Assembly: GCA_018713605.1 (NCBI GenBank)
Contig: DVOM01000021.1
Span: forward strand, 1-33,908
From: Scatacola_A faecigallinarum
Lineage (GTDB): Bacteria > Pseudomonadota > Alphaproteobacteria > RF32 > CAG-239
Length of the DNA: 33,908 nt
Reading direction: 5' to 3'
Part shown: piece by piece, positions 22,840 through 31,257 of the stretch
Numbering within the stretch: the first letter of the stretch is position 1
Layout of the letters: every line of letters starts with the position of its first letter
Made by a program: the position numbers and the translations under genes
Notes under the pieces: generated by a model
Databases searched by the model: none
What the model was told of the DNA's origin: nothing
Seen by the model: only the letters and a program-made list of their open reading frames with translations

Positions 22840-24156
22840 CTATATTTCCGGAATATCAAAACCTTCGTTCTGATACTGTTTGAGTTTATTGCGCAGCGTG
22901 CGGATGGAAATGCCGAGAATATTGGCGGCAGTCGTCCGGTTGCCCATGGTATGTTTCAGCGTGTCGATAATCAGGTTGCGCTCGACACTGGCTACCGTAT
23001 TGCCGACAAATTCGGCACCGGTCATAACCCCGTTTTCGTTTCTATTGATAACGGCGTCCTGAGAATCAAGAATAACCGCATCTTCGCCGATTTCGTTTCC
23101 GGTACTCAGCAGCACGGCGCGATGCAACGTATTTTCCAGTTCGCGGACATTGCCCGGCCAGAGGTAGTTCAACAGCTTTTGTTCGGCGCCGGCGGAAAGC
23201 GGCTTTAAATCGATTTCGTTCAGTTCGGAATATTTTTTGGCAAAATGCTTGGCCAGCACGATAATATCGTCCGGACGCTCACGCAGCGGCGGAATGTTGA
23301 CATTGACGACATTCAGACGATAATACAAATCCTGACGGAAAGAGCCGTTTTTGACCGCTTCGTCCAGATTGCGGTTGGAGGTGGCGATAATGCGCGTATC
23401 CACTTTTATCGGCGCTTTGCCGCCGATACGGTCGATTTCCTTCTCCTGAATGGCGCGCAGCAGCTTGGCTTGAATGCGAATATCCATTTCGGAAATTTCA
23501 TCAAGCAGCAGCGTGCCGCCGGAAGCTTCTTCAAACTTGCCGATACGACGGGCAACCGCACCGGTAAACGCGCCTTTTTCATAGCCGAAAAGTTCGGATT
23601 CCAGCAGCGTTTCCGGTATGGCGGCGCAGTTGACCGCGACAAACTTTTTGTTGGCGCGCTTGGAATTGTCATGAATGAAACGCGAAAAGATTTCCTTACC
23701 GGTTCCGGACTCTCCGGTTAAAAGGACATTGGCTTCGGAAGGCGCAATCTGCTTAGCCAGTTTCAGCACCTGTTCGGTTTTCTTGTCGCCGTAAATCAGT
23801 GCGTGGTTCTCGCGGGTAGCCGCGGCCAGAACCGCGCCAATCAATTCCGGATCGGGGGGCAGCGGAATATATTCCCTGGCACCGGCCTTGATGGCATTGA
23901 CGGCCAGCGCCGGGTCGTTCGAAACGCCGGCAGCAACGACCAGAACGTTTATACGTTCGGCTTCAAGGCTGGAGATAAACTTATGGACATCCAGCCTGAC
24001 GTCTATCATTACCAGTTCGACGGTTTTGCCGGAGCGCAATATTTCGAGCGCGCTTTCAATCTTGTCAGCCAGAGAAACGTGACCGCCCTGAGCAATGGCA
24101 ATTTTGCTCGCCGCTCCGATTTGTCCGTCTAATGTTCCGACAATAAGCAATTCCAT
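22840..24156 (-). CDS. flbD: Sigma-54-dependent flagellar regulator FlbD
   Basis: The 438-residue protein has an N-terminal receiver-like domain (1-115), a AAA+ domain and a Fis-type HTH (about 408-428: TAANILGISIRTLRNKL). Walker A is GESGTGKE (148-155) and the sigma-54 contact loop GAFTGA is at 195-200, so it should remodel the sigma-54 holoenzyme. The receiver keeps Asp52 but lacks the N-terminal acidic pair and the conserved Lys, so phosphorylation may not be the trigger. In Caulobacter FlbD is controlled by FliX instead. Its likely target in this window is the promoter before fliK. Confidence 0.9.
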   Translation of the reverse strand: MELLIVGTLDGQIGAASKIAIAQGGHVSLADKIESALEILRSGKTVELVMIDVRLDVHKFISSLEAERINVLVVAAGVSNDPALAVNAIKAGAREYIPLPPDPELIGAVLAAATRENHALIYGDKKTEQVLKLAKQIAPSEANVLLTGESGTGKEIFSRFIHDNSKRANKKFVAVNCAAIPETLLESELFGYEKGAFTGAVARRIGKFEEASGGTLLLDEISEMDIRIQAKLLRAIQEKEIDRIGGKAPIKVDTRIIATSNRNLDEAVKNGSFRQDLYYRLNVVNVNIPPLRERPDDIIVLAKHFAKKYSELNEIDLKPLSAGAEQKLLNYLWPGNVRELENTLHRAVLLSTGNEIGEDAVILDSQDAVINRNENGVMTGAEFVGNTVASVERNLIIDTLKHTMGNRTTAANILGISIRTLRNKLKQYQNEGFDIPEI

Positions 24157-24168
24157 TTTCGTTCAACC

Positions 24169-24522
24169 TTATTTCGCCACCGATTTGACAATTTCAGTCA
24201 TGGTAATACCCAATTTGTCGTCAACGACGACGACTTCGCCACGGGCCACCAGATTATTGTTGACATAGATGTCAATCGCCTCGCCGACCTTGCGATCCAG
24301 CTCGATGATGGCGCCCTTGTTCAGCTTGAGCAGCTGGCTGACCTTCATTTTGGTCTTGCCCAGAATGGCCGAGACCTTGACCGGAATATCGTAAACGGCT
24401 TCCAGGTCGCTGGCCGAACTGGGAATGTCGAAATTGTCGTCAAGACTGTCTTTTTTGAGTACCGGCTCGTCATCCATTCCGGCGCTTTCGCTCAACTCAT
24501 CCAATTCCAGATTTTCACTCAT
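24169..24522 (-). CDS. fliN: Flagellar motor switch protein FliN
   Basis: The 117-residue protein has a disordered acidic N-terminus (residues 1-40) and a SpoA/FliN domain: IPVKVSAILGKTKMKVSQLL, LNKGAIIELDRKVGEAIDIY and NNNLVARGEVVVVDDKLGI. FliN forms the lower C-ring and docks the FliH export complex. Its start overlaps the fliH end by 8 bp, consistent with the interaction of the two products. fliM is not present here. Confidence 0.93.
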   Translation of the reverse strand: MSENLELDELSESAGMDDEPVLKKDSLDDNFDIPSSASDLEAVYDIPVKVSAILGKTKMKVSQLLKLNKGAIIELDRKVGEAIDIYVNNNLVARGEVVVVDDKLGITMTEIVKSVAK

Positions 24523-25258
24523 CGTTTTTCTTCCCTTCAGGCTTGACAGCCAACAAGTCTTCTATTTTTTTGCCCAGCTCGGCAGAGTTTCTTTCCACGC
24601 CGCCGTTTTCCCATTCAATGCGGCAGTCGGCCTTGCCGAGCGAAGCATCCTTATGCAGGGCGATTTTACCCTCGAAATCGTAACTGTTGGCCAGTTTGGC
24701 TATCGTTTCCTGCGCATATGATATAATATCGGGATGAATATAGAAAGACAATTTTGCTTCGTTTTTAAAATTGTTGAAATTCTCGCCGATAAATTTTTTC
24801 ACGATACCGGCCGCATTTTCTTCGGTCAGGCTCGGAACCAGTTTTTCCACGACGGCACGGGCAAGCGCAAAAGCCTCTTGCTCGGCGTTTTCTTCCGCCT
24901 GTGCAGAAGCGGCAATCAGAGTCATCAGCCGATTGTTAATATTTTCAAGCAAAGCGGCCGTTGTGTTTTCAATGCCTTCCTGAGCGGTTTTGAACCCGCG
25001 TTCGTAAGCGTCCTGCTCGGCGATTTTTATTTTTTCCGCAACTTCCTCTTCGGTAAAGGTTTTTACTTCAGGCCCGGGGGGAACAATCTCCTCAAAATCA
25101 GCTTCCCTTACGTCTTCCTGCTTTTCCTCAGGCTCTTCCTCCGGCTGCATTTCGACAGCGGGCAAGACCTCCGGTTCGGGTTCGACAACCTCCGGCTTGT
25201 TTTTCCTTTTTTCTTCGATAACAAAATTATCAAACAGAAATTTTCTGAGTTCTGCCAT
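24515..25258 (-). CDS. fliH: Flagellar assembly protein FliH
   Basis: The 247-residue protein has an acidic Pro/Glu-rich N-terminal half (residues ~20-75), a helical middle (AEKIKIAEQDAYERGFKTAQ, then LARAVVEKLVPSL) and a C-terminal domain with DASLGKADCRIEWENGGVER, the typical FliH/YscL ending. It holds the FliI ATPase at the export gate. Position between fliG and fliN supports the call although the sequence is divergent. fliI is not in the window. Confidence 0.8.
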   Translation of the reverse strand: MAELRKFLFDNFVIEEKRKNKPEVVEPEPEVLPAVEMQPEEEPEEKQEDVREADFEEIVPPGPEVKTFTEEEVAEKIKIAEQDAYERGFKTAQEGIENTTAALLENINNRLMTLIAASAQAEENAEQEAFALARAVVEKLVPSLTEENAAGIVKKFIGENFNNFKNEAKLSFYIHPDIISYAQETIAKLANSYDFEGKIALHKDASLGKADCRIEWENGGVERNSAELGKKIEDLLAVKPEGKKNDE

Positions 25259-25271
25259 TGACGCCTGTCCG

Positions 25272-26294
25272 TTAATAAATCAACTCGTCGTTGTCCTTGC
25301 CTTCGCTGATGACTATTTCGCCGGCATTGGACAGCTCTTTGGTCGTGGTAACGATATACTGCTGAGCCTCTTCGACGTCGCGCAGACGAACCGGCCCCAT
25401 GGCTTCCATATCTTCCTTGATGATTTTGCCGGCGCGGGAAGACATATTGTTGAAGAACAGATCCTTGATGGTTTCGGAAGCACCTTTGAGAGCGATTGCC
25501 AGCTTGTCTTTGTCGACGTTGCGCAACAGAACCTGAATGCCCTGAGAGTCGACACGAACCAAATCTTCAAACGTAAACATAAGCGATTTGACGCGCTCGG
25601 CGCTCTCGCGGTTGCGTTCTTCCAGAGCTTCCATAAAACGACCTTCGGTATTGCGATCCAACGAATTGAAAATGTCGGCGATAAGCTCGTGGGAATCGCG
25701 GCGCGTCGATTTGGACAGGTTGGACATGAACTCCTTGCGCAGGGTTTTTTCCAGACCGTCCAGCACCTCTTTCTGCACCGAATCCATCCGCAACATGCGC
25801 ATGACGATTTCCATCGCAAAGTTCTCCGGCAGCAGGGCGATAACCTTCGCGGCATGTTCTGCCTTAATCTTAGAGAGAATAACCGCAATCGTCTGCGGAT
25901 ATTCGTTTTTCAGATAATTGGCCAGAACGTGCTCGTTAACATTGCCGAGCTTATCCCACATGGTACGTCCGGCCGGACCGCTGATTTCTTCCATAATGGC
26001 GGAAACGCGATCCTTATCCAGCGTTTTGGAAAGCAGGCGCTCCGTACTCTCGAAAGTGCCGATGAGAGTGCCGGTGTTGGAGGACTTTTCGGCAAACTCC
26101 TGAAACAGCTGCTCGACGACGTTGGAATTTACCTTGCCCAGGCTGGCCATGATAACCGAAAGCTCCTTGATTTCCTCATCGTCCATCAACGCAAAAATCT
26201 GCGCCGACTTGTCCTCATCCAGCGACATCATCAGGATTGCCGCCTTCTGCTGACCGGAAAGTAAGTTATAATCGTCTATTACGTTTTGCTTCAT
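25272..26294 (-). CDS. fliG: Flagellar motor switch protein FliG
   Basis: The 340-residue protein has three FliG domains. The N-terminal part binds FliF (SGQQKAAILMMSLDEDKSAQI). The middle domain carries EYPQTIAVILSKI, a variant of the EHPQR/TIA motif. The C-terminal torque helix region includes TFEDLVRVDSQGIQVLLRNV and LFFNNMSSRAGKIIKEDME, with the charged residues that face the stator. Length is normal. Spacing to fliF is 15 bp and to fliH 13 bp. Confidence 0.95.
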   Translation of the reverse strand: MKQNVIDDYNLLSGQQKAAILMMSLDEDKSAQIFALMDDEEIKELSVIMASLGKVNSNVVEQLFQEFAEKSSNTGTLIGTFESTERLLSKTLDKDRVSAIMEEISGPAGRTMWDKLGNVNEHVLANYLKNEYPQTIAVILSKIKAEHAAKVIALLPENFAMEIVMRMLRMDSVQKEVLDGLEKTLRKEFMSNLSKSTRRDSHELIADIFNSLDRNTEGRFMEALEERNRESAERVKSLMFTFEDLVRVDSQGIQVLLRNVDKDKLAIALKGASETIKDLFFNNMSSRAGKIIKEDMEAMGPVRLRDVEEAQQYIVTTTKELSNAGEIVISEGKDNDELIY

Positions 26295-26309
26295 GGTATC
26301 ATTCCAATC

Positions 26310-27929
26310 TTAATTGCCGTCGCTGGAATAGAGCCAGCCGCGAATAATATTGACCGCCGCGTCGGGGTTCTTTTCGACAATGTCGTTAATTTTCTTGAGA
26401 GACGAAACTTTGATTCTGCCGTCAATCTTGTTCATATTAATCAGTTCGTCAATTTCGCCGTCTTCCTCATTGAGGAAATTGGAAAGCAGCAGATTGTCCT
26501 CTTCGGCATTGTCGCCCAGAAGCCTGCCCTCGCCGTTGGCCGTATTGGTTTCGAAGGCATTGTTAATCAGCGGACGGATAACCAATAAGATAACCAGAAT
26601 TGCAACAATTGCAACGCCTATGCCTTCGGCAATGCGAATCAGTTCGTCTTTGGTAAAGCCCATAATCAGAACCTCGCTGACCGTTTCGATTTCCGGCTGG
26701 TTGGAGGCAAACTTCATATTGGCAACTTCAACCATATCGCCGCGTTCGGCATCAAAACCGACCGCCGACTTGACCAGCGAGCGAATCTGCTCCATTTCTT
26801 CCGGCGTACGGTCACGGTAAACAACCTTGCCCTCCGCATTTCGTTCATAAATGCCGTCAACGATAACGGCGACGCCCAGACGTTTAATCGTGCCGCTGTT
26901 CTTGACCTTGTTGCGGACGACTTTGGAAATTTCGTAATTTACCGTTTCTTCGGTACGGGACTTTCGGCTGACGCTGCCGGTACCGGCGGCAACCATGTCG
27001 CCGTTCGGAATATTCTGCGCGACGGAAACCGGCTGCTCGACATTGTCTGTCGTGCTGTTGTCAGTGACGGTCGCCTGCGAGCGAACCACCTGCGAATCGG
27101 GATCGTAAATTTCCTCGTTGGTAACGATCTGATCGAAATCCATGTCCAGATTGACCTGTGCCCGAACCTTGCCCTCGCCGACGCTTTTTTCAAGCAGGTT
27201 CTGAACCTGAAGCGACATTTTGCGCTCCTGTTCCAGACGCAAAGCTTCGTTGTTGGCAACGGTTACCGCTTCTTCATCTTCAAAATTGTTGGTCAGCAGA
27301 TTGCCGGCACTGTCGACGATAGACACGTTTTTGACGTCAAGCTTCGGAACCGCCGCGGCAATCAGCTGCTGAATGGAATGGATGCTTTCCAGGCTCAGTT
27401 TGCCGCCGTCGGTCTTGATGACAACCGAAGCGGTGGGCATTTGCTCTTCGCGGGAGAACATTTCGCGCTTGGGCAACACCAGATGCACCCGCGCCGACTT
27501 GATGTGGTCCACCGAACGAATCGTCCTGGCCAGTTCGCCCTCAAGCGCACGGATCAAATTGACGTTCTGCACAAAGTTGGTCGAACCCAGCGCGTCGGTA
27601 TTGTCAAAAATCTCATAACCGACGTTGGAACCTTTGGACGCCATGGCCAGATCCGCGGTATCAATGCGCATTTTGTTGACGTCTTCTTCCGGCACCAGAA
27701 TCTCCGTGCCGTTTTTTGTCAATCGATATTTGATGTTGGCGGTTTCCAGATGCTGGACAATCTGTTTGGCGTCTTCCATTTCCAAATCGGTATACAGCAC
27801 GGCGTAGTCGCCGGTGTTCAGCTTGGTGGCCAGATAAACGAAAAAGCTTATCAGAAAGATGACAATCGCAGCGATTGACGCCAGACGTCCCGGCGACAGG
27901 TTCTTGATACTCTGTATAAAATTATTCAC
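26310..27929 (-). CDS. fliF: Flagellar MS-ring protein FliF
   Basis: The ~539-residue protein has two membrane segments (N-terminal LASIAAIVIFLISFFVYL and C-terminal VAIVAILVILLVIRPLI) and the periplasmic ring-building motifs: YAVLYTDLEMEDAKQIVQHL, ARVHLVLPKREMFSREEQMP and ALEGELARTI. The C-terminal cytoplasmic tail binds FliG. The start is uncertain: I use the GTG at 27929 because GGGGAA lies 6 bases upstream, while the in-frame TTG at 27941 has no such site. A short ORF overlaps the start. It opens the ten-gene operon. Confidence 0.92.
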   Translation of the reverse strand: MNNFIQSIKNLSPGRLASIAAIVIFLISFFVYLATKLNTGDYAVLYTDLEMEDAKQIVQHLETANIKYRLTKNGTEILVPEEDVNKMRIDTADLAMASKGSNVGYEIFDNTDALGSTNFVQNVNLIRALEGELARTIRSVDHIKSARVHLVLPKREMFSREEQMPTASVVIKTDGGKLSLESIHSIQQLIAAAVPKLDVKNVSIVDSAGNLLTNNFEDEEAVTVANNEALRLEQERKMSLQVQNLLEKSVGEGKVRAQVNLDMDFDQIVTNEEIYDPDSQVVRSQATVTDNSTTDNVEQPVSVAQNIPNGDMVAAGTGSVSRKSRTEETVNYEISKVVRNKVKNSGTIKRLGVAVIVDGIYERNAEGKVVYRDRTPEEMEQIRSLVKSAVGFDAERGDMVEVANMKFASNQPEIETVSEVLIMGFTKDELIRIAEGIGVAIVAILVILLVIRPLINNAFETNTANGEGRLLGDNAEEDNLLLSNFLNEEDGEIDELINMNKIDGRIKVSSLKKINDIVEKNPDAAVNIIRGWLYSSDGN

Positions 27930-27960
27930 CAGATTCCCCAATCCATAAATAAATTTTCAT
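27922..27960 (-). CDS. Possible 12-residue leader peptide overlapping the fliF start
   Basis: ATG at 27960-27958 is preceded by GGGGAATTTT (a strong ribosome site) and encodes MKIYLWIGESGE before TAA at 27924-27922, which overlaps the fliF GTG region. The fliF ribosome site lies inside it. It could couple translation to fliF, or be chance. Confidence 0.3.
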   Translation of the reverse strand: MKIYLWIGESGE

Positions 27961-28052
27961 AAAATTCCCCATTTACTTTATGTATTAGCTTAAAAATATT
28001 CAGATTAAAACGATTAATTAACATATATTCACAGCCGGCACCCGCAGAAGAA

Positions 28053-28076
28053 AAGGCCGCCATTCTTGGCGGCCTT
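28053..28076 (-). terminator. Terminator after flgE
   Basis: The stem AAGGCCGCC/GGCGGCCTT (28053-28061 with 28068-28076) has a 6-base loop; on the minus strand it is followed by TTCTT. It lies 41 bp past the flgE stop and separates the fliK-flgD-flgE operon from the fliF operon. The rest of 27961-28117 holds no supported gene. Confidence 0.8.
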
Positions 28077-28117
28077 GACTTTAGGGGAGGAAATTTCAAA
28101 CGGATTTATTCTAAATC

Positions 28118-30376
28118 CTAGGTCATGCGGGTGAGTTCGTCCAGCATTTCGTCGGCGGTGGTAATAATCTTGGTGGCCGCCGAATAAGCGCGCTGGGTAA
28201 CGATCATGTTCGAGAACTCGGTCGCCAGGTCGACGTTGGAGGATTCCACGGAGTAAGCCGTAATCTCGCCGGCACCGTTGGTTCCCGCCTGCCGCAGCAT
28301 TGCCTGACCGGAAGCGTCGGTTTCAATCCAGGTGTTGCCGGTCAGAGCCTCCATACCGTCGGCATTGGCAAAAGTTGCCAGAGGCAGAATGGCAATCGGG
28401 CGGGTTTCGCCGTTGTCAAACAGAGCCGTTACGACACCGTCTTCGCTGATACTGACGCCGGTGTAACTGCCGAACTTGGCACCATCCTGATTAATATAGT
28501 TGGTCAGGAAATCGCCGGACAGGTTGGTCAAACCGTCGTTGGTTCCGACATTGCCCATATCCAGGGTAATTCTGGTTCCGTTGTCCGGATCGCCGTCCAT
28601 ATTCTGCGCGCCGTTGGCCCATTCAATGGCCATTTCGTCAACGTAGAAGTATTTCGGCGTACCGTCGGCATTAAATCTGACGGCCGGAACAACAGCGCCC
28701 TGCTCAACTTCGGTACCGTTAACCGTAAACTGGTTGGCCAGCGTGGCGGTCGTATTCTGAATCGATTTCCAGCTGTTGGTTACCGAATCTCTGACGACGC
28801 CGGAGATTGCCGTGCCGAGATTGGTCGTATCAATAGTAATGTCGCCACCGGTAGAAGAAGGCAGAATTTCGAGCGAAGAACCGCTGATAACAAAACGGGA
28901 AGGCTCGGTTGCCGTCGTATTCAGCTTGGCGCCGAAAATGCTCATCATCTTGGCAACGTCAACATCGCCGCCGCTGATGGCATCGGCAATGTTAACATAA
29001 TAGTCGCCGGCATCAGGATCATCCGCCGTATCAGTATTGACAAAGTGATAGGTTTTGCCGTCAAGAGTGATGGTGTGGTTGAGATAATCCGCAGCCTTGT
29101 CCGAATTAAAGTCAATACGGGCGGTGTTCTTGATATCGTTGTCAATCGCCTGAATGGTAAAGACACCTGTCGGAATACCGGTATCCTGCGCCGGATTGGA
29201 CGCGCTCTGAACACAGGCCAGCGTTTTACTGGCATCAATGGTCAGTTCGGCACCGGCAACAGACTGGACAATCTGAATGGTGCTGCCGTCAGCGGTAAAG
29301 CGATTGGCCGAAGGCATATTGTTTTTAATCGCGGTTTCAAAAGCCTTGGTAAAGTCACTGGTCGTAATAATACCGGACGAGATGTCCACCGCAATGTTTT
29401 TGGTATTTCCGGTATCCGGCGGAATGGTGGCCGTGCCGTTGGTAAAGATGAAGTTATAAGTCGTACCGGTTCCGGCGTCGGTAATGGCAATACTGGAGCC
29501 GTTTTCAGGAATTTTGGTAAATTCGAGCTGACCGGCGGCATAGTAAACGTCCTGCGACGTATCGCCGGTTGTTTCACGACCGCCGTAAAGCGTAACGCTG
29601 GAAGCGCCGCTCGGAACCGAAGCGCCCATCGACCAGCCATTGGAACTGGTTTTGGTATATTCCAGACTCATGTTGCTGGCATTGCCGAGGCTGTCGTAAA
29701 TCAGAGCCGAAACTTTGCGTTTGCCGCCGGCGGCCGCATTGGTCGGATCATAAATAGGATCGTCCGAAGGCAGGTTGGCACCGAGGCTTATCTGGTGAGT
29801 CGGGGTAGCCGTACCGCCGATATTGGCCAGATTGACCGGACGCAGGTTGGTGCCGTCGATGATGTTGTCGTTGATGTAAACGGTGTTGCCGGAAGCATCG
29901 TAATAGGCTTTCATATATTTGATGCCGTTGACGTCGACAACCGTCGCATTCGGATTGCCGTCCCAGGGCAGCAGCGACCAGGCCTGTGCATAGTAGCCGC
30001 CAGTGTTTTTCAGATAGCCGTTTTCATCGACAGAGAAACTGCCGGCGCGGGTATAGGCCCAGAGATCGCCTTCGCCCGGGTTAGCCGCCTGATTGACGAC
30101 AAAATAGCCGGAACCGCTGATGGCTACATCAGTCGAGTTGGATGTCGCAGACAACAGTCCCTGAGCGCTGATACTCTGCTTGGGCTTTGACTGGACGCCG
30201 CCCGGCGAATATAAGCTGGAGGAAGACTGTTTGGTTACCAGGGTTGAAAAAGCAACCGAATTGCTTTTATAACCGACGGTGTTTACGTTGGCGATATTGT
30301 CGGAAATGGCACCCATCGAACTGGACTGGGAAGCCAGAGCCGAAATACCGGATTGCATTGCACCAAAAATACTCAT
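28118..30376 (-). CDS. flgE: Flagellar hook protein FlgE, enlarged
   Basis: The 752-residue protein has the FlgE N-terminus (MSIFGAMQSGISAL, then DNIANVNTVGYKSNSVAFS), the FlgE core (SGSGYFVVN, TRAGSFSVDENGYL, GYYAQAW) and the terminal helix ESSNVDLATEFSNMIVTQRAYSA-type ending (shown in part). It is clearly longer than the ~400 residues of enteric FlgE, and the extra length is in the outer domains. Residues ~295-388 and ~432-522 look like two copies of one module (see the repeat entry). It is last of the sigma-54 operon, with its own terminator. Confidence 0.93.
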   Translation of the reverse strand: MSIFGAMQSGISALASQSSSMGAISDNIANVNTVGYKSNSVAFSTLVTKQSSSSLYSPGGVQSKPKQSISAQGLLSATSNSTDVAISGSGYFVVNQAANPGEGDLWAYTRAGSFSVDENGYLKNTGGYYAQAWSLLPWDGNPNATVVDVNGIKYMKAYYDASGNTVYINDNIIDGTNLRPVNLANIGGTATPTHQISLGANLPSDDPIYDPTNAAAGGKRKVSALIYDSLGNASNMSLEYTKTSSNGWSMGASVPSGASSVTLYGGRETTGDTSQDVYYAAGQLEFTKIPENGSSIAITDAGTGTTYNFIFTNGTATIPPDTGNTKNIAVDISSGIITTSDFTKAFETAIKNNMPSANRFTADGSTIQIVQSVAGAELTIDASKTLACVQSASNPAQDTGIPTGVFTIQAIDNDIKNTARIDFNSDKAADYLNHTITLDGKTYHFVNTDTADDPDAGDYYVNIADAISGGDVDVAKMMSIFGAKLNTTATEPSRFVISGSSLEILPSSTGGDITIDTTNLGTAISGVVRDSVTNSWKSIQNTTATLANQFTVNGTEVEQGAVVPAVRFNADGTPKYFYVDEMAIEWANGAQNMDGDPDNGTRITLDMGNVGTNDGLTNLSGDFLTNYINQDGAKFGSYTGVSISEDGVVTALFDNGETRPIAILPLATFANADGMEALTGNTWIETDASGQAMLRQAGTNGAGEITAYSVESSNVDLATEFSNMIVTQRAYSAATKIITTADEMLDELTRMT
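28811..29494 (-). repeat. Tandem domain duplication inside flgE
   Basis: Module A (residues ~295-388) and module B (~432-522) share an ordered pattern: TYxF(I/V), Thr-rich PDxG, an acidic-started helix (TTSDFTKAFE / GGDVDVAKMM), RFxxxGS (RFTADGSTIQIV / RFVISGSSLEIL), then S-x-x-G followed by (E/D)(L/I)TIDxxxL. The two copies are diverged, so the duplication is not recent. Confidence 0.55.
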
Positions 30377-30397
30377 TTTTTCTCTCCTAAAGTTTTA

Positions 30398-31246
30398 TTA
30401 AAGCAAACCGAAGGTTGCGGCCTTCAAAGCCTCGCCTGCGGCCCGACCGAGGGCAGCCGCTGCCGTTTCTAGAGCGCTGTCATCGTCGCCCCCTTCTTCC
30501 GGAGGGGTTGTATTCTCATCATTACCGTCGCCGGCTTCATCACCGCCTTCGGCAGTATTGTCGTCCGAATTGAAATAATCGTCGTTGCGGACAGTCAGGA
30601 TATCGCCAAGGCCTGCGGTAACGGCATCGCCGAGACCGACATAGACGCCCGAGGAATCGCTGGCAACGCCGGTAACGCGCCCAAAGACCGTGGTAACGAC
30701 GCTGGCTGCGGTTTCGCCGCTGGCAACCTTGGTCGAGACTTCGATTTTATAGGCGCCGTCCTCCAGCTGATTGCCGTTGGAATCCTTACCGTCCCAAGTA
30801 AACTCGTGAGTTCCCGAAGTAACCTTGCCCTGTTCGGAATAGACGATATTGCCGTTCATGTCCTTGACGACAATCGTCGTGCTGACAACGTTCTTATCCA
30901 GGGTGTAGGTGGCTTTCGCCTTGCCGCCTTCAAGCGGCATGACATTGCCGAGCACCTGCGCGACCTTGCCTATGTAGGACACGGCCTGAGCACCAAGATT
31001 GGCAATATTCATACTCAAAAGGCTGTCCAGCTTTTCGTTGGTCTGAATGGCCTGTTCAACGCTGGAATACTGAACCAGCTGATTGGTAAATTCGGCCGTA
31101 TCCATAGGATCAAGCGGATCCTGATATTTCAACTGCGTGGTTAACAGGGTCAGAAAGGTGTTCATGTCCGCCGACAGGTTCTGGGAGGCGGTATTGTTTG
31201 TGGTACCCGTCTGAGTGTAACCGTTTAATGCGTTTACGTCTGTCAT
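30398..31246 (-). CDS. flgD: Flagellar hook-cap protein FlgD
   Basis: The 282-residue protein has the FlgD N-terminal export region and signature (MNTFLTLLTTQLKYQDPLDP, then TAEFTNQLVQYSSVEQ), followed by a Tudor/FnIII-like body with STTIVVKDMNGNIVY, GTHEFTWDGKDSNGNQLEDG and GRVTGVAS. The last ~55 residues form an acidic, low-complexity stretch (Asp/Glu/Gly/Asn, DDNTAEGGDEAGDGN) and an Ala-rich end not usual in FlgD. FlgD caps the growing hook. It lies between fliK and flgE, 11 and 21 bp apart. Confidence 0.92.
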   Translation of the reverse strand: MTDVNALNGYTQTGTTNNTASQNLSADMNTFLTLLTTQLKYQDPLDPMDTAEFTNQLVQYSSVEQAIQTNEKLDSLLSMNIANLGAQAVSYIGKVAQVLGNVMPLEGGKAKATYTLDKNVVSTTIVVKDMNGNIVYSEQGKVTSGTHEFTWDGKDSNGNQLEDGAYKIEVSTKVASGETAASVVTTVFGRVTGVASDSSGVYVGLGDAVTAGLGDILTVRNDDYFNSDDNTAEGGDEAGDGNDENTTPPEEGGDDDSALETAAAALGRAAGEALKAATFGLL

Positions 31247-31257
31247 TGTCTTTCCCC

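Noticed and set aside
28005..28021. TTAA repeats upstream of fliF, possible CtrA box
   Set aside because: The half-sites are 5 or 9 bases apart instead of the 7 of the CtrA consensus. The region is AT-rich, so chance occurrence is likely.
29045..30190. Long plus-strand ORF (381 codons) opposite flgE
   Set aside because: It lies wholly antisense to a well-supported hook gene, is Arg/Gly-rich with no family pattern, and has no ribosome site. It is a codon-bias shadow, like the 355-codon ORF at 25197-26264 opposite fliG.
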